Positions 1-7,463 of a DNA stretch of 64,000 nt are shown here, one piece after another; the stretch's first letter is position 1, and each line of letters opens with the position of its first letter. The position numbers were made by a program, and so were the translations under genes. The DNA comes from Terriglobales bacterium (GTDB lineage Bacteria; Acidobacteriota; Terriglobia; Terriglobales; Acidobacteriaceae), in the NCBI GenBank assembly GCA_025936825.1, contig JAICSO010000001.1:248001-312000 (forward strand), written 5' to 3'. A model generated the notes under the pieces. The model saw nothing but the letters and a program-made list of their open reading frames with translations, had not been told where the DNA came from and ran no database searches.

Positions 1-1614
1 CAGACGCCGTTTACGCCCGAGGACCTGGAAAAGATCGAAAAGAAGATGCAGGAACTGGTTCAGCAGAACTTGCCCTATGCGCGCGAGTTTTTGCCGCGCA
101 CCGAAGGCCTGGAGCGCTTCAAGAACGAAGGCGACTTCATGAAGTGCCACTTCATCGAGCAGTTCACCAAGCCCGATGAAAAGATCTCCATCTACAAGAC
201 CGGCAAGTTTCTCGACTTCTGCCGCGGGCCGCACATTCCTTCGACCGGCAGGATCAAGGCGTTTAAGCTCCTGAATATCGCAGGAGCCTACTGGCTTGGC
301 GACGAGAAGAATCCGCAACTGCAGCGCATTTACGGCACGTCGTTCTTCTCGAAGAAAGATCTCGACGCCTATCTGCATCAGATCGAAGAGGCCAAGAAGC
401 GCGACCATCGCGTGATCGGCAAGCAGCTTGATCTTTTCTCCATTCAGGAGCTCGCAGGGCCGGGGCTCATCTTCTGGCATCCAAAAGGCGGGATTATCCG
501 CAAAGAGATGGAAGACTGGATGCGTGATCAGTACATCCGGCGCGGCTACTCGCTGGTGTACACGCCGCACGTGATGCGGAAGCAGCTTTGGCAGACCTCC
601 GGGCACGAGGGCTACTACTCGCAAAACATGTTCGACGTGATGGAGCTCGACGACGCCGAGTATCGCCTGAAGCCGATGAATTGTCCCGGCCACATCCTTA
701 TCTATAAAGATGGGCTGAAGTCGTACCGCGACCTGCCCGTTCGGTTGGGCGAACTGGGCACGGTGTATCGCTATGAGCGGTCGGGCGTGATGCATGGCCT
801 GTTGCGCGTGCGCGGATTCACCCAGGATGATGCGCACATCTTCTGCACGCCGGAGCAGATAGAAGGTGAGATTGCAGCCTGCGTAGAGTTCGCGGCTGAT
901 GTGCTGAAAGATTTTGGCTTCGACAAGTTCGTCACGGAGCTTTCGACGTGGAACCCGGACGACAAGAAGAACTTTGTGGGAAGCGAAGACCAGTGGAACC
1001 TGGCGACGTCGTCGCTCGAAAAAGTGTTGAAGAAGTTGGGGATCGAGTACAAGACGATTCCCGGAGAAGCGGCGTTTTACGGTCCGAAAATCGATATCAA
1101 GCTCGTTGACGCGATCGGGCGTCTTTGGCAGCTTTCGACGGTGCAGTTCGATTTCAACCTTCCTGCGCGCTTCGGTCTCGAGTATGTCGCCGAAGACGGC
1201 ACGCGCAAGCAGCCAGTCATGGTGCATCGCGCGCTGTACGGATCGATTGAACGATTCTTCGGAGTGCTCATCGAGCACTACGCCGGGGCGTTCCCGGTGT
1301 GGCTGTCGCCGGTGCAGGTGGTTGTCGTTCCCATCGCCGAGCGGCATGTGGAGTACGCGAACAGAGTGGAGTCTCAGCTTCGAGAAACGAACGTCCGTGT
1401 CGAAGTCGACGCCCGCAACGAAAAGATGAACGCCAAGATCCGCGAGCACGCGATGCAGAAAGTCCCGTTCATGCTGGTGGTAGGAGACAAGGAAGCCGAA
1501 GCCGGCAAGGTCAACGTCCGTACCCGCGGCAAAGAGAAGACGGAAGACATGACTGCTGAGGAATTTAGGGAGAAGCTCAGGAAGTTAATCGCAGAGAAAA
1601 GCGCTCAGCTTTAG
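1..1614 (+). CDS. thrS: Threonine--tRNA ligase, 5'-truncated by window edge
   Basis: Charges tRNA-Thr with threonine in the cytoplasm. The frame is already open at base 1, before the first in-window ATG at 46, so the start and the N-terminal TGS region lie outside. 537 residues are visible, against about 640 for the family. The end of the editing domain shows as CRGPH...AGAYWLGDEKN...QRIYGTSFF. The class II core has motif 2 (YRYERSGVMHGLLRVRGFTQDDAHIF), shown here only as YRYERSGVMHGLLRVRGF, and motif 3 (VMVHRALYGSIERFFGVLIE). The anticodon-binding domain follows (PVWLSPVQVVVVPIAERH). Stop TAG is at 1612. Any T-box or leader lies upstream of the window. Confidence 0.97.
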   Translation, partial: QTPFTPEDLEKIEKKMQELVQQNLPYAREFLPRTEGLERFKNEGDFMKCHFIEQFTKPDEKISIYKTGKFLDFCRGPHIPSTGRIKAFKLLNIAGAYWLGDEKNPQLQRIYGTSFFSKKDLDAYLHQIEEAKKRDHRVIGKQLDLFSIQELAGPGLIFWHPKGGIIRKEMEDWMRDQYIRRGYSLVYTPHVMRKQLWQTSGHEGYYSQNMFDVMELDDAEYRLKPMNCPGHILIYKDGLKSYRDLPVRLGELGTVYRYERSGVMHGLLRVRGFTQDDAHIFCTPEQIEGEIAACVEFAADVLKDFGFDKFVTELSTWNPDDKKNFVGSEDQWNLATSSLEKVLKKLGIEYKTIPGEAAFYGPKIDIKLVDAIGRLWQLSTVQFDFNLPARFGLEYVAEDGTRKQPVMVHRALYGSIERFFGVLIEHYAGAFPVWLSPVQVVVVPIAERHVEYANRVESQLRETNVRVEVDARNEKMNAKIREHAMQKVPFMLVVGDKEAEAGKVNVRTRGKEKTEDMTAEEFREKLRKLIAEKSAQL

Positions 1615-1628
1615 AACCACACTCGTCT

Positions 1629-1655
1629 GCACGGGCGAGGGCGCCTGCGCCTCCA
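1629..1655. repeat. AGGG-loop palindromic repeat (family A), thrS 3' side
   Basis: Hairpin with left arm GCACGGGCG, loop AGGG and right arm CGCCTGCGC, followed by CTCCA. It starts 15 bases after the thrS stop. The arms are imperfect, but the loop and the CTCCA tail match the copies at 32148, 36458, 31238 and 33549. Confidence 0.6.
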
Positions 1656-1728
1656 TAAGACGTTTTCCACCGTACAACACCCCTCCTTCTGGCTGAATCC
1701 CATAGCAGCGCAATTCGGGAGGAGGTGT

Positions 1729-2286
1729 ATGAACTCAACGGGGGTTGTGATTGTTCTAATCGTTGCGGCAATCATCATTGTTGCCGCTCTTGTCATGATG
1801 GCTACACGCAAGCGCCGCAGTCAGAAACTGCGCGAGCGGTTCGGGCCTGAGTACGATCGTGTGGTCAACCGAGAAGGCGACGCGTCCAAAGCCGAGCGGG
1901 TGCTGGAGTTCCGGCAGAAGCACCGGGAGAAATTCAAGGTTCGGCCCCTGTCGCCAACCGACCGATCGAGTTTCCGCTATCGCTGGAATGAAGTGCAGAG
2001 CCGCTTCGTGGACGATCCAAAGGGCTCTGTAACCCTGGCAGAGAGCCTCGTCACCGATGTTATGCAGGCGCGCGGGTATCCCATAGCCGACTTCGAACAG
2101 CAAGCGTCGGACATTTCCGTCGATCACCCTATCGTCGTCGAGAATTACCGCGCCGCTCACGATATCGCCCTGCGTCATGGGCGTGGGCAAGCGAGCACCG
2201 AGGACCTGCGCAATGCGATGGTCCACTATCGCGCGCTTTTTCAGGAACTGCTGGACGACAACCAACCTCAAAGAAAGGGAGCATAA
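1729..2286 (+). CDS. Membrane-anchored protein of unknown function, first of two paralogues
   Basis: 185 residues. An N-terminal transmembrane helix (about residues 6-26: VVIVLIVAAIIIVAALVMM) is followed by an RKRR stop-transfer cluster and a hydrophilic, probably cytoplasmic, helical domain. The start is well set by GGAGGAGG seven bases upstream of the ATG. The C-terminal part (RYRWNEVQSRFVDDP...ASTEDLRNAMVHYRALFQELL) is clearly related to the next gene, which starts 3 bases after this stop. I recognise no named domain. Similar short proteins occur in acidobacteria as hypotheticals, so no function is assigned. Confidence 0.85.
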   Translation: MNSTGVVIVLIVAAIIIVAALVMMATRKRRSQKLRERFGPEYDRVVNREGDASKAERVLEFRQKHREKFKVRPLSPTDRSSFRYRWNEVQSRFVDDPKGSVTLAESLVTDVMQARGYPIADFEQQASDISVDHPIVVENYRAAHDIALRHGRGQASTEDLRNAMVHYRALFQELLDDNQPQRKGA

Positions 2287-2289
2287 GTT

Positions 2290-2736
2290 ATGGCCGTACC
2301 GCTGAGGAAAGATAAAACCGAAGAAGAACTCACAACTGCTGATCTGGCGCAGGGAGCGCGATCCGCCGAGCAGCGGCCGATAGATGCTCCTGGGCCACGC
2401 CCAGTGGCGTCGGAACGCATTGGCGAGCGGAACGTAACGAGTGAAGCGGGAACTCACGCGGACGATGCCACACCGCTATTCCCCTCCGGCGAGTTGGATG
2501 GTCTGCGCACGCGCTGGAAGGAGATACAGACCGCGTTTGTCGATGAACCGCGGAAAGCAGTGGAACAGGCCGATGGACTCGTCGCTCAAGCCATGAAGCG
2601 GCTGGCGGAAGTCTTCGCCCAGGAACGCTCCAAGCTTGAGGGCCAGTGGGACCGCGGCGACAATGTCTCGACCGAAGATCTGCGGATCGCGTTGCAACGG
2701 TACCGAACGTTCTTCCATCGATTGCTGTCGATCTGA
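2290..2736 (+). CDS. Soluble paralogue of the preceding protein
   Basis: 148 residues without a membrane segment. The first 70 residues are polar and probably disordered. Residues 75-148 (LRTRWKEIQTAFVDEPRKAVEQAD...VSTEDLRIALQRYRTFFHRLL) mirror the C-terminal domain of the upstream protein: an (R/K)W-(N/K)E-(V/I)Q-(S/T)-(R/A)-FVD-(D/E)P core and a closing S-T-E-D-L-R helix. It is almost certainly co-transcribed and translationally coupled (AGAAAGGGAG precedes the ATG). It probably arose by duplication, with one copy kept at the membrane and one in the cytosol. Function unknown. Confidence 0.82.
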   Translation: MAVPLRKDKTEEELTTADLAQGARSAEQRPIDAPGPRPVASERIGERNVTSEAGTHADDATPLFPSGELDGLRTRWKEIQTAFVDEPRKAVEQADGLVAQAMKRLAEVFAQERSKLEGQWDRGDNVSTEDLRIALQRYRTFFHRLLSI

Positions 2737-2876
2737 TTGGCGGGCCGCACGCAGCGGACGGGCTCAGGCTCGTCCGCATTTTCTTTGCAGACAGCGGCGA
2801 GCAATGAGCGGGGAGCGTGAAAAACCTTCATTGCCTGTTGAAGTAATCACCTCCACTGCGGGATTGTAGTTACTGC

Positions 2877-2922
2877 GCTCACAGCTCACAGCTCACGGCT
2901 CACGGCTCACTGCTCACCGCTC
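2877..2922. repeat. 7-bp tandem repeat (GCTCACN, about 6.5 units)
   Basis: Six consecutive GCTCACN units (N = A, A, G, G, T, C) plus a partial seventh, in the 260-base gap before the secreted hydrolase. The rest of that gap (2737-2995) shows nothing codable. The units are too short and lack spacers, so this is not CRISPR. Confidence 0.8.
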
Positions 2923-2995
2923 GAAAACTCCTTCTCTCTAGTCCTCCACCTCTGCTATCGTGGTCGGTCTTAAAGTCCCGCAGGAGACCGCGTCC

Positions 2996-4786
2996 ATGAT
3001 GAAAGCTGTTCTGCGCATCATTCCATTCGCTCTTGTTTTGATATGCGTATCACTCGCGCAAGCCGCCGAACAATACGAGGTCACGTACCAGCGAAACGTA
3101 CCCGTGAAAATGCGCGACGGCATCACCCTGCGCGCTGACATCTATCGGCCCAAGGCCGAGGGCAAGTTCCCCGTGCTCCTGCAGCGCACGCCCTACAACA
3201 AGGACAGTGGCGTCTCGTTCGGCTACAAGGCTGCGGCCCGCGGGTACGTCGTGATCTTCGAAGATGTGCGTGGCCGCTATGCTTCCGAAGGCGATTGGTA
3301 CACGTTCAAGAACGAGCCGAATGATGGCTACGACACGGTCGAGTGGGCGGCAGCACTGGCGTATTCCGATGGGCGAGTGGGCATGTTTGGCGGGTCTTAT
3401 GTTGGAGCAACCCAAATGTTGGCTGCCATCGCGCATCCGCCGCATCTTGCCGGGATTTGTCCTGTCGTCACCGCCAGCAATTATCACGAGAACTGGACCT
3501 ACACCGGCGGTGCATTTGCGCAATGGTTCAACGAAGACTGGACCTCGGGTCTTGCGCAGAACACCTATGAGCGGCTGGTGGGCCATCAGAACGATCCGGT
3601 TGGCGGTCTTTGGAAAATTCCTTTGACGGAGTACCCCATCCTGAACCTGGAGAAGCGTCCAGACCTGGGATCGAACGCGTCGGTGGCGCCGTACTACCTC
3701 GATTGGCTCGCGCATCCCAGCTACGACGACTACTGGAAGAGCATTTCTATCGAAGAGCATTTCTCGGATATCACCGTACCTGCCTTGCACATTGCCGCCT
3801 GGTACGACCTGTTCCTTGGCGGATCGCTGAAAAATTATGAAGGCATTCGCGATCACGGCGGCACTGAAGCTGCCCGCAAAGGACAACAATTGGTGGTGGT
3901 GATCGGCGGCCACTCCGGCCCGATGCCGAAGGTCGGCGACGTCGATTTCGGCCCAAATGCCAAAGAGCCGCAGGATGAATGGGAATTGCAGTGGTATGAC
4001 TACCTGTTCAAAGGCGTGAAGAACCAATTCGCGTCTGGCAAGCCGGTGAAGATTTTCGTTATGGGCGCGAACGAATGGCGGGAGGAGAGTGACTGGCCGG
4101 TTCCGGAAGCAAAAAGCACGAAGTACTTCCTGCATTCCGCCGGGAAGGCGAATTCCATGCGCGGAAACGGAACGCTTTCGGCGGCTGCTCCCGGCAAGGA
4201 GACGGCCGATCAGTTTGTTTATGACCCGGCAAATCCGGTGCCCACGATTGGCGGACCATTGTGCTGCGAGCCGCAGCGGTGGCCGGCAGGGCCGCGCGAT
4301 CAGCGCCCTGCTGAGGCGAGGGACGATGTTCTCGTCTACTCCACTCCTCCGATGTCCGAGGATGTTGACGTAACCGGTCCAGTGTCGCTGGAGTTCTACG
4401 CGAAATCGTCGGCGGTGGATACGGACTTCACGGCGAAACTCGTCGACGTCTGGCCCAACGGCTTCGCGCAGAATCTGACCGAAGGGATTGTTCGCGCGCG
4501 ATATCGCGACTCCCGCGGGAAACCCGAGTTGTTGAATCCCGGGCAGGTCTACAAGTTCTCGATCGACATGTGGGCGACGAGCAATGTGTTCAAGAAAGGG
4601 CACGTGTTGCGGCTGGAAGTGTCGAGCAGCAACTTCCCGCGCTTCGATCGCAATCTGAACAATGGCGCGCTTCGGTATGTGAAATCGAGCGATGCCTCGA
4701 GCACGTTTGTGAGCGCGACGAACGTCGTGCTGCACGATGCCGAGCATCCGTCCGCGCTGGTGCTGCCCATTGTGTCAGGGAAGTAG
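2996..4786 (+). CDS. Secreted CocE/NonD-type alpha/beta hydrolase (S15 superfamily)
   Basis: 596 residues. Start chosen at the ATG-ATG at 2996 because AGGAG lies 9 bases upstream and it gives a clean signal peptide (MMKAVLRIIPFALVLICVSLAQA, cleavage near AQA-AEQ). An upstream GTG at 2960 is less likely. The N-terminal half is an X-Pro dipeptidyl-peptidase-like hydrolase fold: VKMRDGITLRADIYRP, nucleophile elbow GGSYVG, likely acid Asp in WYDLFLGG and His in GGHSG. The C-terminal half is the jelly-roll CocE domain (VTGPVSLEFYAKSSAVDTDF...). Family members hydrolyse esters, amides or N-terminal dipeptides of proline; the substrate cannot be told here. It appears to stand alone. Confidence 0.93.
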   Translation: MMKAVLRIIPFALVLICVSLAQAAEQYEVTYQRNVPVKMRDGITLRADIYRPKAEGKFPVLLQRTPYNKDSGVSFGYKAAARGYVVIFEDVRGRYASEGDWYTFKNEPNDGYDTVEWAAALAYSDGRVGMFGGSYVGATQMLAAIAHPPHLAGICPVVTASNYHENWTYTGGAFAQWFNEDWTSGLAQNTYERLVGHQNDPVGGLWKIPLTEYPILNLEKRPDLGSNASVAPYYLDWLAHPSYDDYWKSISIEEHFSDITVPALHIAAWYDLFLGGSLKNYEGIRDHGGTEAARKGQQLVVVIGGHSGPMPKVGDVDFGPNAKEPQDEWELQWYDYLFKGVKNQFASGKPVKIFVMGANEWREESDWPVPEAKSTKYFLHSAGKANSMRGNGTLSAAAPGKETADQFVYDPANPVPTIGGPLCCEPQRWPAGPRDQRPAEARDDVLVYSTPPMSEDVDVTGPVSLEFYAKSSAVDTDFTAKLVDVWPNGFAQNLTEGIVRARYRDSRGKPELLNPGQVYKFSIDMWATSNVFKKGHVLRLEVSSSNFPRFDRNLNNGALRYVKSSDASSTFVSATNVVLHDAEHPSALVLPIVSGK

Positions 4787-4790
4787 GTTT

Positions 4791-4974
4791 GTATCAGGGC
4801 ACGCATTCATGCGTGCCGCCGAACATTAATAACTTAAGCGCCTTTAGCGCTGTCGCGGCGGTTAGAGTTGTGGCGCAATCTTTCGCCCCTTCGGGGCTTT
4901 CGGTTGCGTTCTTGCGTACCCACGGCTTACGCCGTGGGCTTTATTCTTGCGCCGCTCCGCGGCGGAATGCCCTG
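4791..4974. repeat. Cluster of small hairpins (dispersed repeat family G, copy 1)
   Basis: Begins GTATCAGGGCACGCATTC right after the hydrolase stop. It holds a run of short perfect hairpins: GGCACGCA-TTCA-TGCGTGCC (4798-4817), GCGC-CTTTA-GCGC, GCCCC-TTC-GGGGC, CCCACGGC-TTAC-GCCGTGGG and CCGC-TCC-GCGG. Related copies are at 52661 and 59519. It ends about 23 bases before the next gene. Confidence 0.75.
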
Positions 4975-4997
4975 GATTGAGGGCCTCGCGGCTCGTG

Positions 4998-5495
4998 ATG
5001 TCCCGAGATATGAACATTGGCGTCATCTCCGATACGCATGGACTGCTTCGGCCCGAAGCTGTAGAGGCGCTCCAGGGATCGCAACACATCATTCATGCCG
5101 GCGATGTGGGAGATGCGGTGATACTTAGGGAACTGGAAAAGATCGCTCCGGTAACGGCGGTCCGCGGCAACGTCGACCATGGCAACTGGGCTAAGACGCT
5201 TCCAGAGACAACCATCTTGGAGGTCGAAGGCGTTTCCATTTACGTCCTACACATTCTTGATCGATTGGATCTGAAGCCAGAAGCCGCCGGCTTCGCGGCG
5301 GTCATCTACGGCCATAGCCACGTTCCCAAGCAAGAAACGAAAAATGGCGTGCTCTACTTCAATCCGGGAAGCGCGGGGCCGATGCGGTTCTCGCTGCCGT
5401 TATCGGTGGGCCGGCTGATCCTAGAAAACGGAAAGCTCAAAGGCGAAATTATCGAATTGCCAGGAAAACATTCTCGTGGCACCGAACGAAAATAG
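4998..5495 (+). CDS. YfcE/MJ0936-type metallophosphoesterase
   Basis: 165 residues, close to the usual size of this small phosphodiesterase family. Metal-binding motifs occur in order: D-x-H (ISDTHG), GDxxD (HAGDVGD), GNxD (RGNVDHG) and GHSH (IYGHSHVPK). A late NPGSAG motif follows (FNPGSAGP). It needs Mn2+ or similar and acts on phosphodiesters; the natural substrate is not known. ATG at 4998 or 5010 are both possible; 4998 is chosen, and neither has a strong ribosome-binding site. The upstream 200 bases are repeat DNA, so its promoter must be short or lie in the repeat. Confidence 0.9.
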   Translation: MSRDMNIGVISDTHGLLRPEAVEALQGSQHIIHAGDVGDAVILRELEKIAPVTAVRGNVDHGNWAKTLPETTILEVEGVSIYVLHILDRLDLKPEAAGFAAVIYGHSHVPKQETKNGVLYFNPGSAGPMRFSLPLSVGRLILENGKLKGEIIELPGKHSRGTERK

Positions 5496-5527
5496 GCACC
5501 CTCAAAATTTGCCGGCTTTCCGGATGT

Positions 5528-5591
5528 CTTTTGCGTACTTTGCGGTTAGAGTGTTGAAGCCTTAACCGCAAAGGTCGCAAAGTACGCAAAG
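5528..5591. repeat. AACCGCAAAG palindromic repeat (family E, copy 1)
   Basis: Inverted repeat with left arm CTTTTGCGTACTTTGCGG at 5528 and right arm AACCGCAAAGGTCGCAAAG...TACGCAAAG up to 5591, separated by a short A/T-rich loop. Other copies are at 22950, 32856 and 42438. The remaining bases up to tgt hold nothing recognisable. Confidence 0.75.
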
Positions 5592-5662
5592 AACCCGTAG
5601 CACAACCTAACGCAACGGACCGAATCCTCTGCCCTTAGCTCTTCCTTTAAAATCGCACTTCC

Positions 5663-6874
5663 ATGTCTCTGCGCTTTGAGATCAAAGGCACAAAGGATTC
5701 ATGTCGTCGCGGCACGCTGAACACGCCGCACGGGCCCGTGGAAACACCGGTTTTCATGCCAGTCGGCACCCAGGCCACCGTCAAAGGAATTTCGCAGGAT
5801 ATCCTTGAAGAGCTCGGCACGCAGATTCTGCTCGGCAACACCTACCATCTCTACCTGCGGCCTGGAATCCAGCAGGTGCGGAACCTGGGAGGCCTGCATC
5901 GGTTCATGTCATGGCCGCGCGCAATCCTGACAGACTCCGGCGGCTTCCAGGTGTTCAGCCTCAGCGGACTCCGCAAGGTCACGGAAGAAGGCGTGACCTT
6001 TCGCTCGCATCTAGATGGCTCCTCTCATTTCCTGGGCCCCGAAGCCGCGATGGAAGCTCAGATCGGCCTGGGTGCGGACATCATCATGGCGTTTGACGAG
6101 TGCACCGAGTACCCAGCCGACGCGGCTCGGGTCCGTTCCTCCCTGGAGATGACGCTGCGCTGGGCGGAGCGGAGCAAGAGGTACTTTGAGGCGCACAAGT
6201 TCCAGGTTCCCTGGAACAGCCATCAGCCGTCAGCCATCAGCCATCAGGAAGAAGTTTCGAGTTTTGAGTTTCAAGTTTCCATCAACCCGGAGGCGAGTAC
6301 TCGGCAATGGAATGAGGCACGACAACTTGAAACTGGAAACTCGAAACTCGAAACTGGCACCCAAGCCCTTTTCGGCATCGTGCAAGGCGGCATGGATTTT
6401 GCGCTGCGGAAGGAATCGGCCGAGCGAACGATCGAAATCGGCTTCGACGGCTACGCCATTGGCGGCCTCAGCGTTGGCGAACCGAGGCATCTGACCCGCG
6501 AAGTCGTAGAAGCTACGCTGGAGTATTTGCCCACAGACAAACCGCGCTACCTGATGGGTGTAGGAACTCCGGAAGAGATTGTCGAATATTCCAAGCTCGG
6601 CATCGACATGATGGATTGCGTCCTGCCCACGCGGGCCGCGCGCCACGGTTTGCTATTTACCTCGGAAGGAAAGATCTCGATCAAGCAGGCACGCTATGCT
6701 GCCGACGAGGGTCCGCTCGATCCGAACTGCACTTGCCGCGTTTGTACCCGCTATTCACGCGCATATCTTCGGCACCTGTATGCGGCCAACGAAGTACTTG
6801 CCCAAGTCCTAAATACCATCCATAACCTGAGTTTCTACCTTGACACTATGCAGCGGCTCCGGCATTCTATTTGA
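5663..6874 (+). CDS. tgt: Queuine tRNA-ribosyltransferase (TGT) with in-frame repeat insertion
   Basis: Exchanges guanine-34 for preQ1 in GU(N)-anticodon tRNAs. 403 residues against about 370-375 usual. Hallmarks: GTQATVKG, LTDSGGFQVFSL (with an active-site Asp), FDECTEYP, ALFGIVQGG, IDMMDCVLPTRAARHG and the zinc site CTCRVC...H (CxCxxC plus His in YLRHLYAANE). Residues about 179-233 between FEAHK and ALFGIVQGG have no counterpart in normal TGT. They are encoded by a CAGCCATCAG tandem repeat plus a stem-loop element, read through without a stop. It precedes yajC-secD-secF, as in many bacteria. The start at 5663 gives the expected N-terminus (MSLRFEIKGT). Confidence 0.95.
   Translation: MSLRFEIKGTKDSCRRGTLNTPHGPVETPVFMPVGTQATVKGISQDILEELGTQILLGNTYHLYLRPGIQQVRNLGGLHRFMSWPRAILTDSGGFQVFSLSGLRKVTEEGVTFRSHLDGSSHFLGPEAAMEAQIGLGADIIMAFDECTEYPADAARVRSSLEMTLRWAERSKRYFEAHKFQVPWNSHQPSAISHQEEVSSFEFQVSINPEASTRQWNEARQLETGNSKLETGTQALFGIVQGGMDFALRKESAERTIEIGFDGYAIGGLSVGEPRHLTREVVEATLEYLPTDKPRYLMGVGTPEEIVEYSKLGIDMMDCVLPTRAARHGLLFTSEGKISIKQARYAADEGPLDPNCTCRVCTRYSRAYLRHLYAANEVLAQVLNTIHNLSFYLDTMQRLRHSI
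6217..6357. repeat. Palindromic element (family C) inside tgt
   Basis: A CAGCCATCAGCCGTCAGCC tandem stretch (6217-6248) is followed by a long inverted repeat. The left arm starts AGTTTCGAGTTTTGAGTTTC (6253-6280) and the right arm ends GAAACTCGAAACTCGAAACT (6324-6357). About 25 of 27 arm positions pair, around a roughly 44-base loop. Family copies lie at 7369 and 40671 outside genes. Confidence 0.85.
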
Positions 6875-7041
6875 CTTGGGAATGTGCGCGATTCTTCCCT
6901 GGGCAGTCTACAGTCGCCCAGCTTGCCATTCCGCTGAAGGACGCCCGGTTCTGAATACATAAAAGTTCATAAAATTCGTAGTACACCTGCCGAGATGCGC
7001 GAACACGTGTGCGGCGGGTTAAAGTGAAAGTCAGCATCTAA

Positions 7042-7362
7042 ATGGATATATACGCACTTTTCTTACTGCAGGCGAGTGGGACCCCGAGCTGGATTGGCAT
7101 TGCCCCCCTCATCCTGATCTTCGCCGTGTTTTATTTCGTGCTGATCATGCCGCAGCAGCGCCGCCAGAAGAAATGGCAGGCCATGTTGGGCGAACTCAAG
7201 ACCGGCGACAAAGTGGTGACAAGCGGCGGGATTCGGGGAACTATCGTTGCGCTGAAGGATGATTCCCTGCACCTGCGCGTGCCCCCGGACAATTTGCGTA
7301 TTGAGGTCACGCGCGCGTCGATCGTCTCGGTGATCACGCCGGACGAGGCAGTGGCGAAGTAG
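7042..7362 (+). CDS. yajC: Preprotein translocase accessory subunit YajC
   Basis: 106 residues with a single transmembrane helix (about 18-37: IGIAPLILIFAVFYFVLIMP) followed by the family signature QQRRQKKWQAMLGELKTGDKV, shown from PQQRRQKKWQAMLGELKTG, and VVTSGGIRGTIVALKDD. It associates with SecDF-YidC at the Sec channel. The position between tgt and secD supports the call. The 167-base gap upstream (6875-7041) has A/T-rich stretches that could hold a promoter, but I cannot define one. Confidence 0.95.
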   Translation: MDIYALFLLQASGTPSWIGIAPLILIFAVFYFVLIMPQQRRQKKWQAMLGELKTGDKVVTSGGIRGTIVALKDDSLHLRVPPDNLRIEVTRASIVSVITPDEAVAK

Positions 7363-7368
7363 GAAGAT

Positions 7369-7442
7369 AGTTTCGAGTTTCAGGTTTCAAGTTTCGAGTT
7401 CGACACTCAATCAGTTCTCCGGAAACTAGAAACTTGAAACCT
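7369..7442. repeat. Family C palindromic repeat between yajC and secD
   Basis: Left arm AGTTTCGAGTTTCAGGTTTC from 7369, right arm GAAACTAGAAACTTGAAACC ending at 7442. It starts 6 bases after the yajC stop and ends 21 bases before the secD ATG. It is the same element type as the one inside tgt and at 40671. Confidence 0.85.
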
Positions 7443-7463
7443 ATTTTGGAGCAGTTGTTTTCT

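Noticed and set aside
2877-2922. Possible CRISPR array
   Set aside because: The 7-base units follow each other without spacers, and no cas gene is near.
3050-4747. 565-residue minus-strand open frame
   Set aside because: It lies wholly antisense to the CocE-type hydrolase, which has signal peptide and catalytic motifs. The reverse protein is rich in His/Arg and has no domain.
4570-4980. 136-residue plus-strand frame through the hairpin cluster
   Set aside because: It overlaps the 3' end of the hydrolase out of frame and then translates repeat DNA. There is no start signal and no homologous motif.
6875-7041. Possible tRNA or riboswitch upstream of yajC
   Set aside because: I could not fold a cloverleaf or find a conserved riboswitch core. 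A preQ1 element was considered because of tgt, but nothing matches.
7434-7463. Upstream TTG start for secD
   Set aside because: The TTG lies in the right arm of a family C repeat. ATG 7464 has a ribosome-binding site and the expected N-terminus.
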